Assembly (NCBI GenBank): GCA_963965975.1
Contig: OZ014414.1
Location: forward strand, 4,997,501-5,061,500
Length of the DNA: 64,000 bases
Source: Xestospongia bergquistia
Lineage: Eukaryota > Porifera > Demospongiae > Haplosclerida > Petrosiidae
Reading direction: 5' to 3'
A program made the translations under genes and the position numbers. This document shows positions 11,950-24,039 of this stretch, in pieces. Each line of letters starts with the position of its first letter. Within the stretch, counting starts at the first letter, position 1. The notes beneath the pieces were generated by a model that saw only the letters and a list, made by a program, of their open reading frames with translations, searched no databases and was not told the origin of the DNA.

Positions 11950-12679
11950 AAGTACATTACAGAATGAGGACAATTAGTTTAAAGTAATGAATAAGTTTTT
12001 GTGCAATGTTAAATTTAATCACTGTATTGCATGTATTATTATAATTTACATGCTTTATATTATAATGTTAAATGCTATGTAACTGTATAATAAATATATG
12101 ACTACACTAATGTACTCACATTGTTCAGTATATTTAATTCTACCATGTCATGATAACCTATATATAATTTTGTTTATAATATAATATTGCATGAATCTAA
12201 TGAATACAAAGTAATGGGAAAATGTTATGAATTGGCTGTGAATGTAGTTATCGTAGAACTAGACAAAATATAGAACTGACTAAGCTCAAAAAATACAACA
12301 ATATATTAGTGTTATGAACAATGTTAAAACTGGTAGCAATAATACTGTTACATTACATGCAATTGTACCAAATTTGTTAATATCATTGCGACTACATTAA
12401 GAATGCACCATTTCACATTTGTTTTACAACACAAAGGAGTTGATATACCATGATTTAGTTCAATTAATAACAAGTTATTGTCACTTAAAATGAACCAAAA
12501 TAGCAGGATATTAAAATTAGAACTTGTAATTGAAATTATGAATATAACTGACAGCTGTATTAAAACTTGAGATAATTGAGATGATGAAGTTACTTCAGCT
12601 AATCATAATATTCAGTCTTATAGGTAATGTTATTAATTAATGTTAATAACAATATCTATAATAATATAGTTGTTAATAA
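11950..12679 (+). pseudogene. Very decayed IgGFc-like sequence
   Basis: Around 12121-12200 and on to about 12480, patches resemble the 11706-11949 exon at the nucleotide level (for example 'ctaccatgtcatgataacct' against 'ctaccatgtcatggtcaacct') but with many stops. The rest is AT-rich spacer. Confidence 0.35.
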
Positions 12680-12969
12680 TGCTGAGGTTGGGTTTTCTAA
12701 CTATGCAAGTGAATTCCATATTGGATTCTTGAGACAATATAAAACAATTCAATAATATTGAAATGATTGTTCTTACAAAGATTTCTAGTCCAGTTCAATT
12801 TAACATCTCATATTTAACTGGATACAATTATGCTGGAACTATAACAGTTAATGCTGCTACCTTTGTTACTATACCATCAAGTTTAGAAGTTAGAGAGTCT
12901 AATTACACTTTTCGCCACCTTGGACTTCATGTTACTATTTACAGTATTAGTTATTATTACCATATAGGG
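12680..12969 (+). pseudogene. IgGFc-binding-protein-like domain, decayed copy 3
   Basis: This begins with the same NYASEFH block as the copy at 11.48 kb, now EFHIGFLRQY, then shifts frame. An open segment at 12763-12972 reads 'SSPVQFNISYLTGYNYAG', 'TFVTIPSSLEV', 'YTFRHLGLHVT'. It corresponds to the 11485-11660 segment of the first copy and keeps more of it. The frame change between EFHIGF and the 69-codon segment, and the loss of downstream exons, mark it as a fragment. Confidence 0.6.
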
Positions 12970-12972
12970 TAA

Positions 12973-13631
12973 ACTAGATGATTGTAGTTTTAGACTTATG
13001 GTCTTGGACTAAAAAAAGCACAATGTATTAGTAATAAACTCATAGTTATTGCTATGATCTTAACAGATTTGCCATTATTAACAAAGTTATAATTGAAATA
13101 TGGTAACCTTATTGATATATCTACAATGTCTGCAGAAAAGGTTAGTACAATTTAAAAGATGACATCATTATGACATCATATCTTAACTCACCTTAGTCTA
13201 TTTGAACTGGACTTCAATTTAGTTGCTTTTATTTTGGAGTTTGAGGCTAAAGGCATGTCTTCAAGTGATGACCACTTGTATTATGGAAGGGGTGTGACTC
13301 TATTGTCAGTAAAAAGATGTAGTATTAGGAATGTTATTAAGAAGAGAGCTGGTTTATTTTTGTTAATATAGTGAGTAAATTAGTTGTTTAAAAAATTACA
13401 GCTTTTGCTATGAATATGTTCAGATTTAAAAATTTTTGTTTAGTTCAATTAATTGAGAGTAATTAGTATGTTATATTAATATATCATTAAAATCGATTGA
13501 CTATATTTGGTGTGATAGTTAGGAGTAAAAAAAATTATAATGTTGATTTTACATTTATATAATAACTTTGCTACATGCAACCTGTATAACCATAATATTG
13601 GTTAAATCAACTAATCAATTTTTACAGTTAT
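12973..13631. other. No gene seen
   Basis: AT-rich sequence following the last IgGFc-like fragment. Nothing supported on either strand. Confidence 0.4.
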
Positions 13632-13633
13632 GT

Positions 13634-13671
<38 letters not shown>
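13632..13671. repeat. (CA)n(TA)n microsatellite
   Basis: An uninterrupted run of CA dinucleotides passes into TA dinucleotides. Confidence 0.9.
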
Positions 13672-13845
13672 GACTGTTATTAGACTACAACAATGAAATT
13701 GATTGGTTGATTTTACTAGTATATGGTTATATACAGGTTGCACATAGCAAAGTTATTAGATACAAAAGTAAGGATATTACAGTTTTCAGAGCATGTCCAT
13801 ATAGTCATCTATATGTAAGTATTAGAGCTTGTTTATACATTTTTA

Positions 13846-14525
13846 GAGTAAACTAAATTCTTTACATTTACTAGGTCTATTTATAACTGCAAGAGATCAC
13901 ATCATGACATTAATATAATGATTTAATGTTCTAAGAATTGTAAGTTGTATAGTAACTATATTTTCAATTCAAACTAAATTCTGTTACATTTACCAGGTCT
14001 ATTTATCACTACTAGAGATCACATGATGACATTAGTATGATGATGTATGTTCTAAGGGTTGTAAGTTGTATACTAACTATATTTTTAGAGCAAACTAAAT
14101 TCTGTTACATTTAGTAGGTCTATTTGTAACTACTAGAGATCACACGATGACATTAATATGATGATGTAATGTTCTAAGGGTTGTAACTTTTATACTATTT
14201 ATATTTTTAGTACTAACTAAATTCTGTTATATTTAGTAGGTCTATTTATAACTCCTAGACATCACATGATGACGTTAATTTTTATGATGATGTAATGTTC
14301 TAAGGATTGTAAGTTGTGTACTAACTATTTTTTTGTGCAAACTAAATTCTGTGACATTTAGTAGGTATATTTATAACTACTAGAGATCACATGATGACGT
14401 TAATATGATGATATAATGTTCTAAGGTTTGTAAGTTGTATAGTAACTATATTTTCAATGCAAACTAAATTCTGTTACATTTACTAGGTCTATTTATAACT
14501 ACTAGAGATCACATGATGACATTAA
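13846..14525. repeat. Tandem array of a ~122-bp unit, about 5.5 copies
   Basis: Copies are marked by 'aactaaattctgttacattta' starting at 13851, 13972, 14093, 14215, 14340 and 14462, a spacing of 121-125 bases. Each unit then has 'ggtctatttataactactag', 'agatcacatgatgacatta' and 'gttctaagggttgtaagttg'. The last unit is truncated after the TGACATTA block. Copies differ by scattered substitutions and small indels. There is no ORF. Confidence 0.9.
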
Positions 14526-15028
14526 ATGGCAAAAATAACCAATTTTTGTTATGGTTGTTACAACCATGAAAGTGGTTACCTCAGTTTCAATTAAAATAAC
14601 CTCAAAAAAATAATTAAATCAACAATAATTTTTTGTAGTGATGCAGACAGAGATCAAACTGACTCCTGGAATACTTTGTGCTCAGAATCCCAGCTTTTAC
14701 CTTAATTCTATACATGTCATGTTTGTCCCGATCAACAATAACTCATACTTTTTTAGGATGTAGTACTGGTGAGTGGTGACGTGACTTGGTAGTGGAAACT
14801 TCAGCTGCTGTTTTCAGATTTTCAGATCATCAATGGTCTTGTAGTACACCTTTTTAGGAATGAGATATTTTGCACATTGAGAATATTTCTTGAACAAAGC
14901 CTCTTTGAATGTTGTCTTAAAATTATGCTACGCCATTTTGTTTTAAATGCAGGAATGAAGTAGATGAGCATGGTGTAGCTGCTCTAAACTATGAAATCAT
15001 CAGAGTAGTCATCAACTATGGTATTATC
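14526..15028. other. No gene seen
   Basis: Contains a small inverted repeat (GGTTGTTACAACC, about 14567-14579). Otherwise unassigned. Confidence 0.35.
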
Positions 15029-15156
15029 TTCAGTGATTGCATGGAGTTGCTTGAGTTTTTAGTGAATTTATGAAGTCCCTAAGTGAAAAAGTAATCACAA
15101 ACTCCCTGAAAGTTTCAGGGATTTCGCAAAATCCCAATATACACAATGTTACTGTA

Positions 15157-15157
<1 letters not shown>
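15029..15157 (+). repeat. Left arm of a distant inverted repeat
   Basis: The sequence through 'ctccctgaaagtttcaggga' to 'cacaatgttactgtaaca' is the reverse complement, at high identity, of 19022-19150. Each arm abuts a long TA tract. The inner hairpin CCCTGAAAGTTTCAGGG is itself palindromic. These look like ends of one repeat family present in opposite orientations. Confidence 0.8.
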
Positions 15158-15370
<213 letters not shown>

Positions 15371-15865
15371 TATATATGTATAAGTCATAATGAATGGAGT
15401 ATTTTTAAATAAACAGACATATAATTGTTTTGTAACATTTATATCCTATAACACAACCTTACACTTCTAGTGAAATTTTTTTTGGTACAAGTGATTATTA
15501 TTTTATTTCCATATAGATCTGCATTAGCAGATGTGGAGTTTAGTGTGCAGAGATAGCTCTTTCCTTAATAGCAATGCTGACAAATGTGGCACTTAAAGTT
15601 AGTTCTTTGCTTTATTTGTGTTTCATATATTATATTGTCATAAGATTATCTCCTTAACTGTGTAATAATAAGATTGTTGCAAGGTGGTCAATGTAATTAC
15701 TGTACTTCTCCCTAATTGACATACTATATTTTCACATTGCCAATGTATACATCATTTCAAGTTTTTATTAGACAAGTATAACCTTATTATTATTAAAGTT
15801 AAGGGGACTTATTACTTCTGAAGGACTCAAAAAGACTAGAGCTAACAAGCTCATAATTTCACTCA

Positions 15866-16430
15866 TGCAATGTGGACAATTTATAGATGCTGAAGATGAA
15901 CATTCTAATTCCAATTCTATTTCTATTGCTAAGTGCAGATTGCAATTACTATGAGCTGTCTCTTAGAATGGAGCTAAGCAACATCTTTCTAGTTAGGGTG
16001 GGGATAGGTGATTATAGTTGTTAAATATTCCATTGAAGGATAAAAATAGGATTGGAATTAGAATATTTTTGAAACATTCAAAGCAGAATATGAAATTACA
16101 AAGTAGAATTGGATGTCTGCCTTTTGTTTCTGTACAAATTAGTGTTGTAGAGGTCAATAATAAATATGGTTAAATGAGAGTTTTAATGATTAAACATGTC
16201 ATGTCATTTCCTATATAACTTGTCATGATATAATATTGATTTGTTATGTATTTTCTAGTCTATGGAGAGAGATCACTTAGTACTATATCTAGATAAAGAC
16301 AAATATTAAATAGTAATACTATATGTTATATTATACAGTATATGTATAAAATGTACATGTAATTCAGAAGGTGAAGAACTAACAAGTTCAATGTTATATG
16401 AACACTACATAGTACATACATTGACTTCTA
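15866..16430 (+). repeat. Direct repeat, copy 1
   Basis: The sequence from 'atgcaatgtggacaatttat' through 'ttaaatattccattgaagga' to the 'aacaagttcaatgttatatg' region is repeated in the same orientation at 19437-19895, with a few deletions. It has no open frame. It may be part of a larger non-autonomous element whose other parts are the inverted arms nearby. Confidence 0.85.
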
Positions 16431-18965
16431 ATTTTTGCTTAACACTTATGAATTAGGAAGACTATTAATGGCTTGTCACTAGTTAAACGTTGATATTGTA
16501 CTATACTACTTGCTACATTAGTAGTGTGCCTTGTAAGTTCATTTATATTGAATATAAGTATAAATATAGTCTCTGTCACATTGATAATATTGTCTCTGTA
16601 AATGTTCATGACTAGCAGTGAGTTGTTCCTAAGAATCAGATATTTGGACTGGTTTACCTAGAAGAATATTAAATACATAGTAATGTAATAAGTTCATGTA
16701 GGTACATGATGTATGTCATGATCATTACATGATATATGGAGTAAATATATGGTAAGGATAACTTGAAATAAAATACATTTTTTGTTCCTGCTACTCAGTA
16801 GTATTATACTACAAATTCATAATGATATTAATATAAGAAGTTTGTCTATGTTATATCATATTATTAAGAGACTGTAGTTTGTTGTAGTATCTTAGTTACT
16901 TCAGTAACATGGAAAAATGATATATTGAAGTTGTAGCCATCAGAGAATTGCACCAGAAGAAATCATGGGAAAAATTTAGAACTTTTAAGCATTAGGTTTT
17001 ATATAGCCTTAACATATCAAACAAATTCATCACATTCAGTGCAAACAATTGTTTTTTGGCAAAAATAAATTATTATTGACATGTTATGATTATAATTGTA
17101 CTTCATTGTTGAATGCATTCATAGTATCTTGTGATATGTTGAGAGACTAATTTTACAGGTGTTTAAACACACATGAGGGAAGGACCACCATGAAGTTATG
17201 GTTTACTGCATAAATATTTAAATAAAGCTAACATGTGTTACTTCAGAAGTAACAATATTTAGCAGGTCAATGTAAATTTTGGGAAAAGTCTATATTTTGG
17301 TGATAACACTGAATAGCAAATAAATCATAAGTCAATAGTTGTTTCAAGTTTGATAACCACTTATTTTACATAAAGTATATGTCACCTCATATAAAATAGC
17401 TGCGTGCATTAATTCTATTTTTTCAATTTAGGCTCCTATTTTTCAGTTTATATTATTACTTATGTCTTGATAGGACATATATATCTTATGTTATGAATTA
17501 TTGGTTTGTATGATTTGTACACTTCATTTGATATTAAAACAAAAAAAAGTGCCAGTAGTTTCTGTACAAAACATATACATTTACATATGATATACGTATA
17601 TTAACTTGTGAAACACTAAAAGAACTTAGCAACAGGTTAATTAAAATATACGGTAATAAATTAAAGATATTAAATAAGGATTTCCTATTTTTGTTAAGTA
17701 CAGATGGTGCAAAGTATATTACATCAAACCATTTAGTTATATACCATTAGTCATACTTGCTAAGAATGATACTATATGTCATGTTCACATACATAACTGA
17801 TGGCTATTGTTCTAAATTATAACAGCTTCCTTGGTTAACCAAATAGATTTGCCTGTCAGTATTAGAAATACATACAGCAATAGGATGTATCAGAAATAGA
17901 CCAAATTATTAGGAGAAAACTGAACTTATCAATACATGTATATAAAGGTTGAAATTGTCATATGTACATTAAATCTCATTGGTGCTCTCTTTAAGTTTTG
18001 AGAACAACAAAAAATTTATATAATTCTATTATAATCTATATATGTAACTACATTCATAGCAATGGAATGACCTTGGTTCCAAATAGGTATTAATTAAATT
18101 CCACTAAGTTACCCTGTGAGGAGAGACAGCAATACTCTTTCATGGGAAATGGGTGCAATGAATTTATTTAAATATAAGGTCAATGAATACCAGTATTAAA
18201 ATAATTAGCATCTAGGTGGTTTGTAAATCCAAATGCTTTATAACTGAAACATTATATATATATACATATGTATATATGTGTTTACAACTAGTGACATATG
18301 TTGTACCTATACTGTGTATGATGACTTCGGTTATCAGAAGATGGTAGTGTAGTCTGTAGAATGTTATAATACTCACCTCATGGTCATTACATGGATATAT
18401 GAATCAGTATTGGTATCAATATCACAATAATTATCATTATCAGTATCGTTCATTTCATGTTTAATAAAACTGATGGATAAACACATGTATTTGTGGAAGC
18501 CATATTATACTTCACATGATCAATCAATGCTGACACTATTAGCATGATGATATTTAAGTGCTCCACCTACCTCAGTTGCTACTGAAAGGTTATTCAATAG
18601 TGCATCAGACATATGTACTAACTCAAGAAACTGCCTCTTACCAAAAAAGGTTGAGAAATTTCTCTTCTTAAGCCAAAATTTATGATTTGTTAATTATGAC
18701 TATTAGTTTTAATTGTTTTATATAATTTGTTTCTTTCTTCCTCTTCTTCCTTGGATACATCATTTTGTCTTGAATTTTGGATAAAATATCAGATAAAATT
18801 TAAACACATTTATCAGTATTGAATATTCATCTATCATAAGTAGTACATACCTTTAGAATAGTATTGGTCACGTTCTTTCAGGTACAAAAAGTTGTATGTT
18901 ATGCAACAATTGGAAAAAATTGTTGAGAAATTGTAATACATTGAAACTTGTTTATAGTTATATTG
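16431..18965. other. AT-rich, no gene seen
   Basis: I read both strands for domain motifs and spliced exons and found none. A short TA-rich microsatellite lies near 18250-18280. Confidence 0.45.
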
Positions 18966-18974
18966 GCGATTAAA

Positions 18975-19021
<47 letters not shown>
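18966..19021. repeat. (TA)n microsatellite
   Basis: An uninterrupted TA run next to the right inverted arm, mirroring the position of the TA tract beside the left arm. Confidence 0.9.
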
Positions 19022-19025
<4 letters not shown>

Positions 19026-19150
19026 ACAGTAAGATTGTGTATATAGGGATTTTGTGAAATCCCTGAAACTTTCAGGGAGTTTGTGAAATCAATTTTTCAC
19101 TTAGAACTTCATAAATTTACTAAAAACTCTAGCAATTTCATGAAATCACT
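19022..19150 (-). repeat. Right arm of the distant inverted repeat
   Basis: Reverse complement of 15029-15157, including the CCCTGAAACTTTCAGGG palindrome. See the left arm. Confidence 0.8.
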
Positions 19151-19436
19151 GAAATGAGGCTCCAGTTATTTTGCGAAATCACTAAATGTGATACATTGGT
19201 AGAAAATTCATCATTGTTTAAGTGTTGTAAGGAACTTTATTCATAAATGATTACAATGATAAAATAACAATATTGAAACACACTACCATTAGTTTTAATA
19301 TCGCTACATAATTCACATTTTCATACACAATCATCACAATGAGACATCTTTGATGAAACAGTAATTCAGCTAATTCTTATTTTGACAACTGAGACTGCTG
19401 TGACACCTGCTGTTACAAAGTCTCTTTGCTTTATAA

Positions 19437-19895
19437 CATGCAATGTGGACAAATTTATGGATGCTGAAGATGAATCCAATTCTATTTCTATTGCTAAGTG
19501 CAGATTGCAATTACTATGAGCTGTCTCTTAGAATGGAGCTAAGCGACATCTTTCCATTTAGGGTGGGGATAGGTGATTATAATTGTTAAATATTCCATTG
19601 AAGGATAAAAATAGGATTGGAATTAGAATATTTTTGAAAACTTCAAAGCAGAATATGAAATTATAAAGTAGAATTGGATGTCTGCCTTTTGTTTCTGTAC
19701 AAATTATTGTTGTAGAGGTCAATAATAAATCTGGTTAAATGAGAGCTTTAATGATTAAACATGTCATGTGGTTTCACTTAGTACTATATCTAGATCTAAA
19801 AGATAAAGACAAATATTAAACAGTAATACTATATGTTTATTATAATTTAAGAACTGACAAGTTCAATGTTATATGCACACTACATACATTGATAT
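19437..19895 (+). repeat. Direct repeat, copy 2
   Basis: Second copy of 15866-16430, same orientation, about 3.57 kb away. The copy ends abruptly where the copia gag fragment begins, so the retroelement fragment lies at its edge. Confidence 0.85.
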
Positions 19896-20352
19896 ATATA
19901 ACACTTCGCAATAACACTGCTACCTTGATTAGCTCACTAACGTTCTCTTCAAGGGCAGTTAACTGGTCTACTAGTTCACCTAGCTGTCTCAAATGGTCAC
20001 GAATTGATCCTCCTTTTTTCATTCGAAGACCATACAGTTGCATCAACACGTTAACTTTGTTACTGACTGTCTTTCTCTCGAATAATTGACACAGTGTATC
20101 CCACAGTTCTTTTGGATCTTTGCACTTCATAACTGGTGGGATGTTTCTCTGTCCTATACATTGAAGTATGGAGTAGAACGCTTTCTGTCTATTAGCCTCA
20201 TACCCTTGAGCAGAGGAACTTGCTGTACCGGTAACAAACTCCCATTGGCTAGCTGCCTTCAATGCATGAGTCACCTGGAACTTCCAGACTTGCCAATCTT
20301 TATCATTGTTCAATTGAGGTATGTTACCAAAACGTCTGTCCTTATTACTCAT
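19896..20352 (-). pseudogene. Ty1/copia Gag fragment (UBN2/Retrotran_gag_2 type)
   Basis: An ATG at 20352 opens about 150 codons of copia-type capsid: 'NNDKDWQVWKFQVTHAL' (the usual N-W-x-W-K motif), 'KDPKELWDTLCQLFER', 'LMQLYGLRMKKGGSIRDHL' and 'LGELVDQLTALEENVSE'. Homology stops near codon 150 at the boundary with the flanking direct repeat. The later in-frame residues (about 19840-19895) are host repeat. The zinc knuckle, protease, integrase and RT are all absent. The Gag part itself has no stop, suggesting a fairly recent 5' fragment. Confidence 0.85.
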
Positions 20353-20369
20353 GGTTCAGCTAGAGGATC

Positions 20370-20383
20370 CTGGGCTCATAACC
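20370..20383 (-). promoter_or_regulatory. Copia-type primer-binding site (internal tRNA-iMet)
   Basis: On the minus strand, 18 bases before the Gag ATG, the sequence GGTTATGAGCCCAG occurs directly after a terminal ACA. Copia elements prime with a half-molecule of initiator tRNA-Met, whose anticodon arm pairs with GGTTATGGGCCCAG. There is one mismatch here. The LTR would lie at higher coordinates, from 20384 up, but its outer end could not be fixed. Confidence 0.65.
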
Positions 20384-20726
20384 TGTACTAATATTGTTTA
20401 ACAAAGTATTATTGATTTCTTAAAGGAACTCCGTTTACAAGATGGAAAGTCAAAATATATAGACAGTATACAGGATGTGGTTAAACTAAGTAAACATACA
20501 TTTAATTAAGCAACTAAGAATCATAATAATAATACATTCATTACATATACAGCATATCGACAATTGACAAGATGGTGTTGAGGTCAGCTGGGAAAAGAGG
20601 TACAACTTGTTCTTCCATCCTCTGCAGTGACAAAAATACGGGAGACATTTCCCAAACAGAGTGGTCACCATGTAGGATTTAAATACCCTGAATTGTCGTA
20701 ATGACTTTTCAACATTTACATGCATA

Positions 20727-22521
20727 TTAATTATCTTGAAATCTTTTCTTATGTTCCAATACTTCTTTCCCTTTCTCGAGATGGAAAAAGCTATCACTTA
20801 ATGGTGGTGGAACTATATCCATGCTGGTGTCATGCCTTTCATTTGCCCTGGCTAATTCAATGGCTTCTTTTAGAATTTTCTTGATATAGTCTACATATAA
20901 AAATAAATAACAGATGACAAATTACATAATATAAATGAACTCACTGAAAGTTGGTGCATCTTGTATTTTTTTACTACATATCCTCTTGATGCAAGACCCA
21001 AATAAAGCAAGAATCAAGCATTCATCAATTTGTTATTACCCATCATAAAAACTAATTACACACCAGACAAACAAGTAGCTGTTGATGAAGCAGTAATCAC
21101 CTTTACAGGTCAGGGAATACTTTAAAGGAAAACCTAACCTATGGGGTATAAAAGCTTATGTATTGTCTGACAGCAAGTCTGGATATGCACAACCTACTTA
21201 TATATTATGGTAAAGATACTTGTCTTATTGAGAGACCAGACTTATCTCATACATGCAAAGTAGTTCTAACACTCCGTTACTATCTGAAAAACAAGCAATA
21301 TGACTTGTATACTGATAGGTTAATCAAAACTCTAAAACCACAGACACTCTTGTTTCATCAATAATGAATAATTTTCAGTTGGTTATAAAAATAATACTGC
21401 ATTATTACAATGTATTGCTTCATTTTCATACTATATATAAGTATACCTTTTAATACATCAACGGCTCTTCTGTAATATTCCTTATTCTGACAGTAATAAA
21501 ACAATATTATATATTTCTTAATTGCCAAAATAAAATGAGTACACTTACAGTGAACTGATGAAAAATATTTGGGATGTATGGGCAGCTTTTGAAGTCAACG
21601 TCTTGAAACATGTGATTGCAAGTAAGTACTGGGTCATGTTCCCTCATGTTCATCATCAAAATTTCAGTAGTCCGTTTTGCTCTAGTCAATAAATATTGAT
21701 CTTCTTTAACTCTTGTGTCAGAATCTGTCCAGTTCTTGTGTCTGTCCTAATTCTGTTAGTAATTGTGTTTTGTCGTCAGACATCTTTTTATAATCCTCAT
21801 GACAAATGAAGTACATGTGTTTTGTAAACATTATAACACTCTCCTAATGAAATATACTAAAGAAATATAAATACATGTGCTCATTAAGATGTTGCTAGCT
21901 TACCTTTTATCTCTCTCTGTCCAGGATGGTACAATGTGTTCTACATTTGAATCAATCACACTGCTGTAATAAGTAAATGGAAGTGATGATAAGTCCGAAG
22001 TCTATCCACCACTTAAATCTTCTTCCTATAAACACTTATGTGGACATGGTAAGCCGTATTGTTGAAGTTAAATGGACCATGTACATAATTACAGTAATAC
22101 GTTCTTCAGAAACAATTATCATAGTAATAGAGTATAATAGTTATACATTAAAGGAGGAACAGCTATTACTGGTTCTACGTCACTTAACTCCAGTGGTTCA
22201 GCTACTAAACAATAGAATATAATGGCTATACATTAAAGTACTTACCAGTCTTGTTTTTTTGTTCTTGGGTCTTCATCTAGTAGGAACAACATACTTAATT
22301 TTAGTTCCTCAGCTACTAAGTATAATAGTTATACATTAAACTGCTTACCAGTCTTCTGTTTGGGTTTTCCTGTAGGAGGAGGGACTGGAGTAAGAGTGAC
22401 TGGATTGTCATGAGGGCTTGCACCAGAAATCATGTCTAATCATAGACATTTATATGTATAACTGTAGTACTAACTATAAAACACACTTACCTCCATTTGT
22501 AAAAACATTTGCTTTTGTCAT
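20727..22521 (-). CDS. Seven-exon gene, 200-residue protein of unknown family
   Basis: Exons (high to low): 22491-22521, 22349-22435, 22246-22276, 21904-21960, 21549-21741, 21447-21486, 20727-20890. Donors are mainly GTAAGT/GTAAGC, acceptors end in AG, and every junction keeps phase. The total is 603 bases, or 200 codons plus TAA, with no internal stop. The start is the ATG at 22521, with an in-frame stop upstream. The N-terminal 40 residues are Pro/Thr/Lys-rich (TPVPPPTGKPKQK). The middle is polar with a Cys pair (LTCNHMFQDVDFKSCPY). The C-terminal third is a charged helix (YIKKILKEAIELARANE). No signal peptide or membrane segment is seen. I do not recognise the family. The phase agreement across six introns argues for a real gene. 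It could also belong to a transposon, since the last intron (20891-21446) carries a piggyBac scrap and a pogo remnant lies just upstream. Confidence 0.65.
21075..21364 (+). pseudogene. piggyBac transposase fragment
   Basis: Plus-strand pieces of the piggyBac catalytic core: 'VDEAVITFTG' (first catalytic Asp region), 'KPNLWGIKAYVLSDSKSGY' in a second frame, then 'YGKDTCLIERPDLSHTCKVV' and 'YDLYTDRL' (second Asp region) in a third. Frame changes between them show it is dead. It sits inside the last intron of the 200-residue gene, on the opposite strand. Confidence 0.75.
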
Positions 22522-22529
22522 TTTACTAC

Positions 22530-23960
22530 TCAAAGAAGCCTTTTTTGTTTATCTTCCTCTTCCGCTCTTCTTTCTTCAATAATTCATCCCTTTTCTTTCT
22601 CTTCTTTAAGCATTTGTCATTTCTCAACATTAGTTAACACTAAACCAGAGCCGTTAGGTTTGGTGGACAGTTGGCTTGGATGTGTTGGAATTGTGAATTT
22701 TCTGAGGATTTTTACTATACTTGGTGCATTTGGAAATGGTACAATAGATTGATCTTCATCACTACCACTAGAATTAAAACAATGTGACTCTATGAGCATT
22801 TTACTTGAGACTTTAGGGCTGTACAATGGATGATAAGCTAAATTAGACTTCTTCACAACATCTATAGGCTGAAACTAAGTACCCTCTAGCACGAAAATCT
22901 CATATACCTGTCGTTTCAAACCCATCAATGATATTTCTAAATGTCATGGCCCGAGACCATGCCTCAGAAAAGTGCTTGAAAAATTCATACCTATATACAT
23001 ATCTTCCTGGATTCTTAACAGTAAAATTGTGACACACATCTCTCCAAGGTAAATAAGTGGTGAAAAGGCTCCCTTATCCAGCAGCAAACATCGTAATCTG
23101 TTGCTCTGATGCTGCTTGAATAAAATCTGGGTAGTAATAACTGGAGTGGTCATCTAAAATAACTAATAATGGATGTAACGGAGCATAAACAAAAAAATGG
23201 TTGAAGAACCAATCTAAAAACAGATCTCTGTCAATCCACCAATTTGCTGACAAACCATATAGTGAGTCTGGCACTTCACAAACTGTCAATTTTGGATTGA
23301 GTGTCTTTCTATTGAAATAACAAAAGGTGGAAGAGCGTAGGCTGAGGCACTAGTGTGAACAAGCACAGTAATCTGGGATTTGGTGTCACTTGTAAAATGA
23401 GAAACAGCTTTTGTTCCTACAGTGCAAACAACTTTAGGAGTTTTAGGAGCGAGGAACAAAGCCAGTCTTGTCACAGTTGAAGATGTTGCTAGCCATATCA
23501 AAGATGTTATTAGCTGCAAGTGTCTCTTCAAGCTTATCAAAGTAGCACTCTATCATATGTTCATCAGTGGCAATGGCTTTTGCTACTGACAATGGTACAG
23601 CTATTCTTAATGTCAGTGAAGTGTGTCCTCTAAAAAAGGCTTTCTGCCACCTGTTGGAAACTTACACTTTGAAACAACAACTTCTTGAACAATACTCAGC
23701 ACATGCTTTTGAGTATATGCGTAACCTATTCTACAATGAACATCAAGGAACCTCACTAGCTCCTCCTCCTCTCCAACAGTTAAGTAAGGCTTAGGGACAC
23801 ACTTGGAATCATGTTAAGATTTGTCTACAGAGTGATCATGCAAAGTTGAACGTAGCACTCCATAGATATCAGCAGCTCGTCTATAAGATTCACCTTGTTC
23901 AACAGCAGCAATAGCCTCTCCAACACAACCTTGTCATAGGTATCTCAGGAGTGAGTAGTG
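22530..23960 (-). pseudogene. pogo/Tigger-type (Tc1-mariner, DDE_1) transposase remnant
   Basis: On the minus strand the ORFs follow the order of a Tigger/Jerky-like transposase. 23286-23540 has 'VAPKTPKVVCTVGTKAVSHF'-type sequence and 'SDTKSQITVLVHTSASAY'. 23074-23289 has 'SANWWIDRDLFLDWFFNHF' and 'LLVILDDHSSYYYPDFI', containing the second catalytic Asp. 22617-22856 has 'CFNSSGSDEDQ' and the typical Lys/Glu-rich C-terminus, continuing out of frame to about 22530. The N-terminal helix-turn-helix part (23560-23960) has many stops. The segments are in different frames, so the copy is inactive. Confidence 0.78.
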
Positions 23961-24039
23961 CTAGTGTTAAAATATTCAAATTTTTAAAAAAATCAGTAAA
24001 ATGGAAAATGTTGAACTGAGAAGCAGGTCAAAAAAACAA

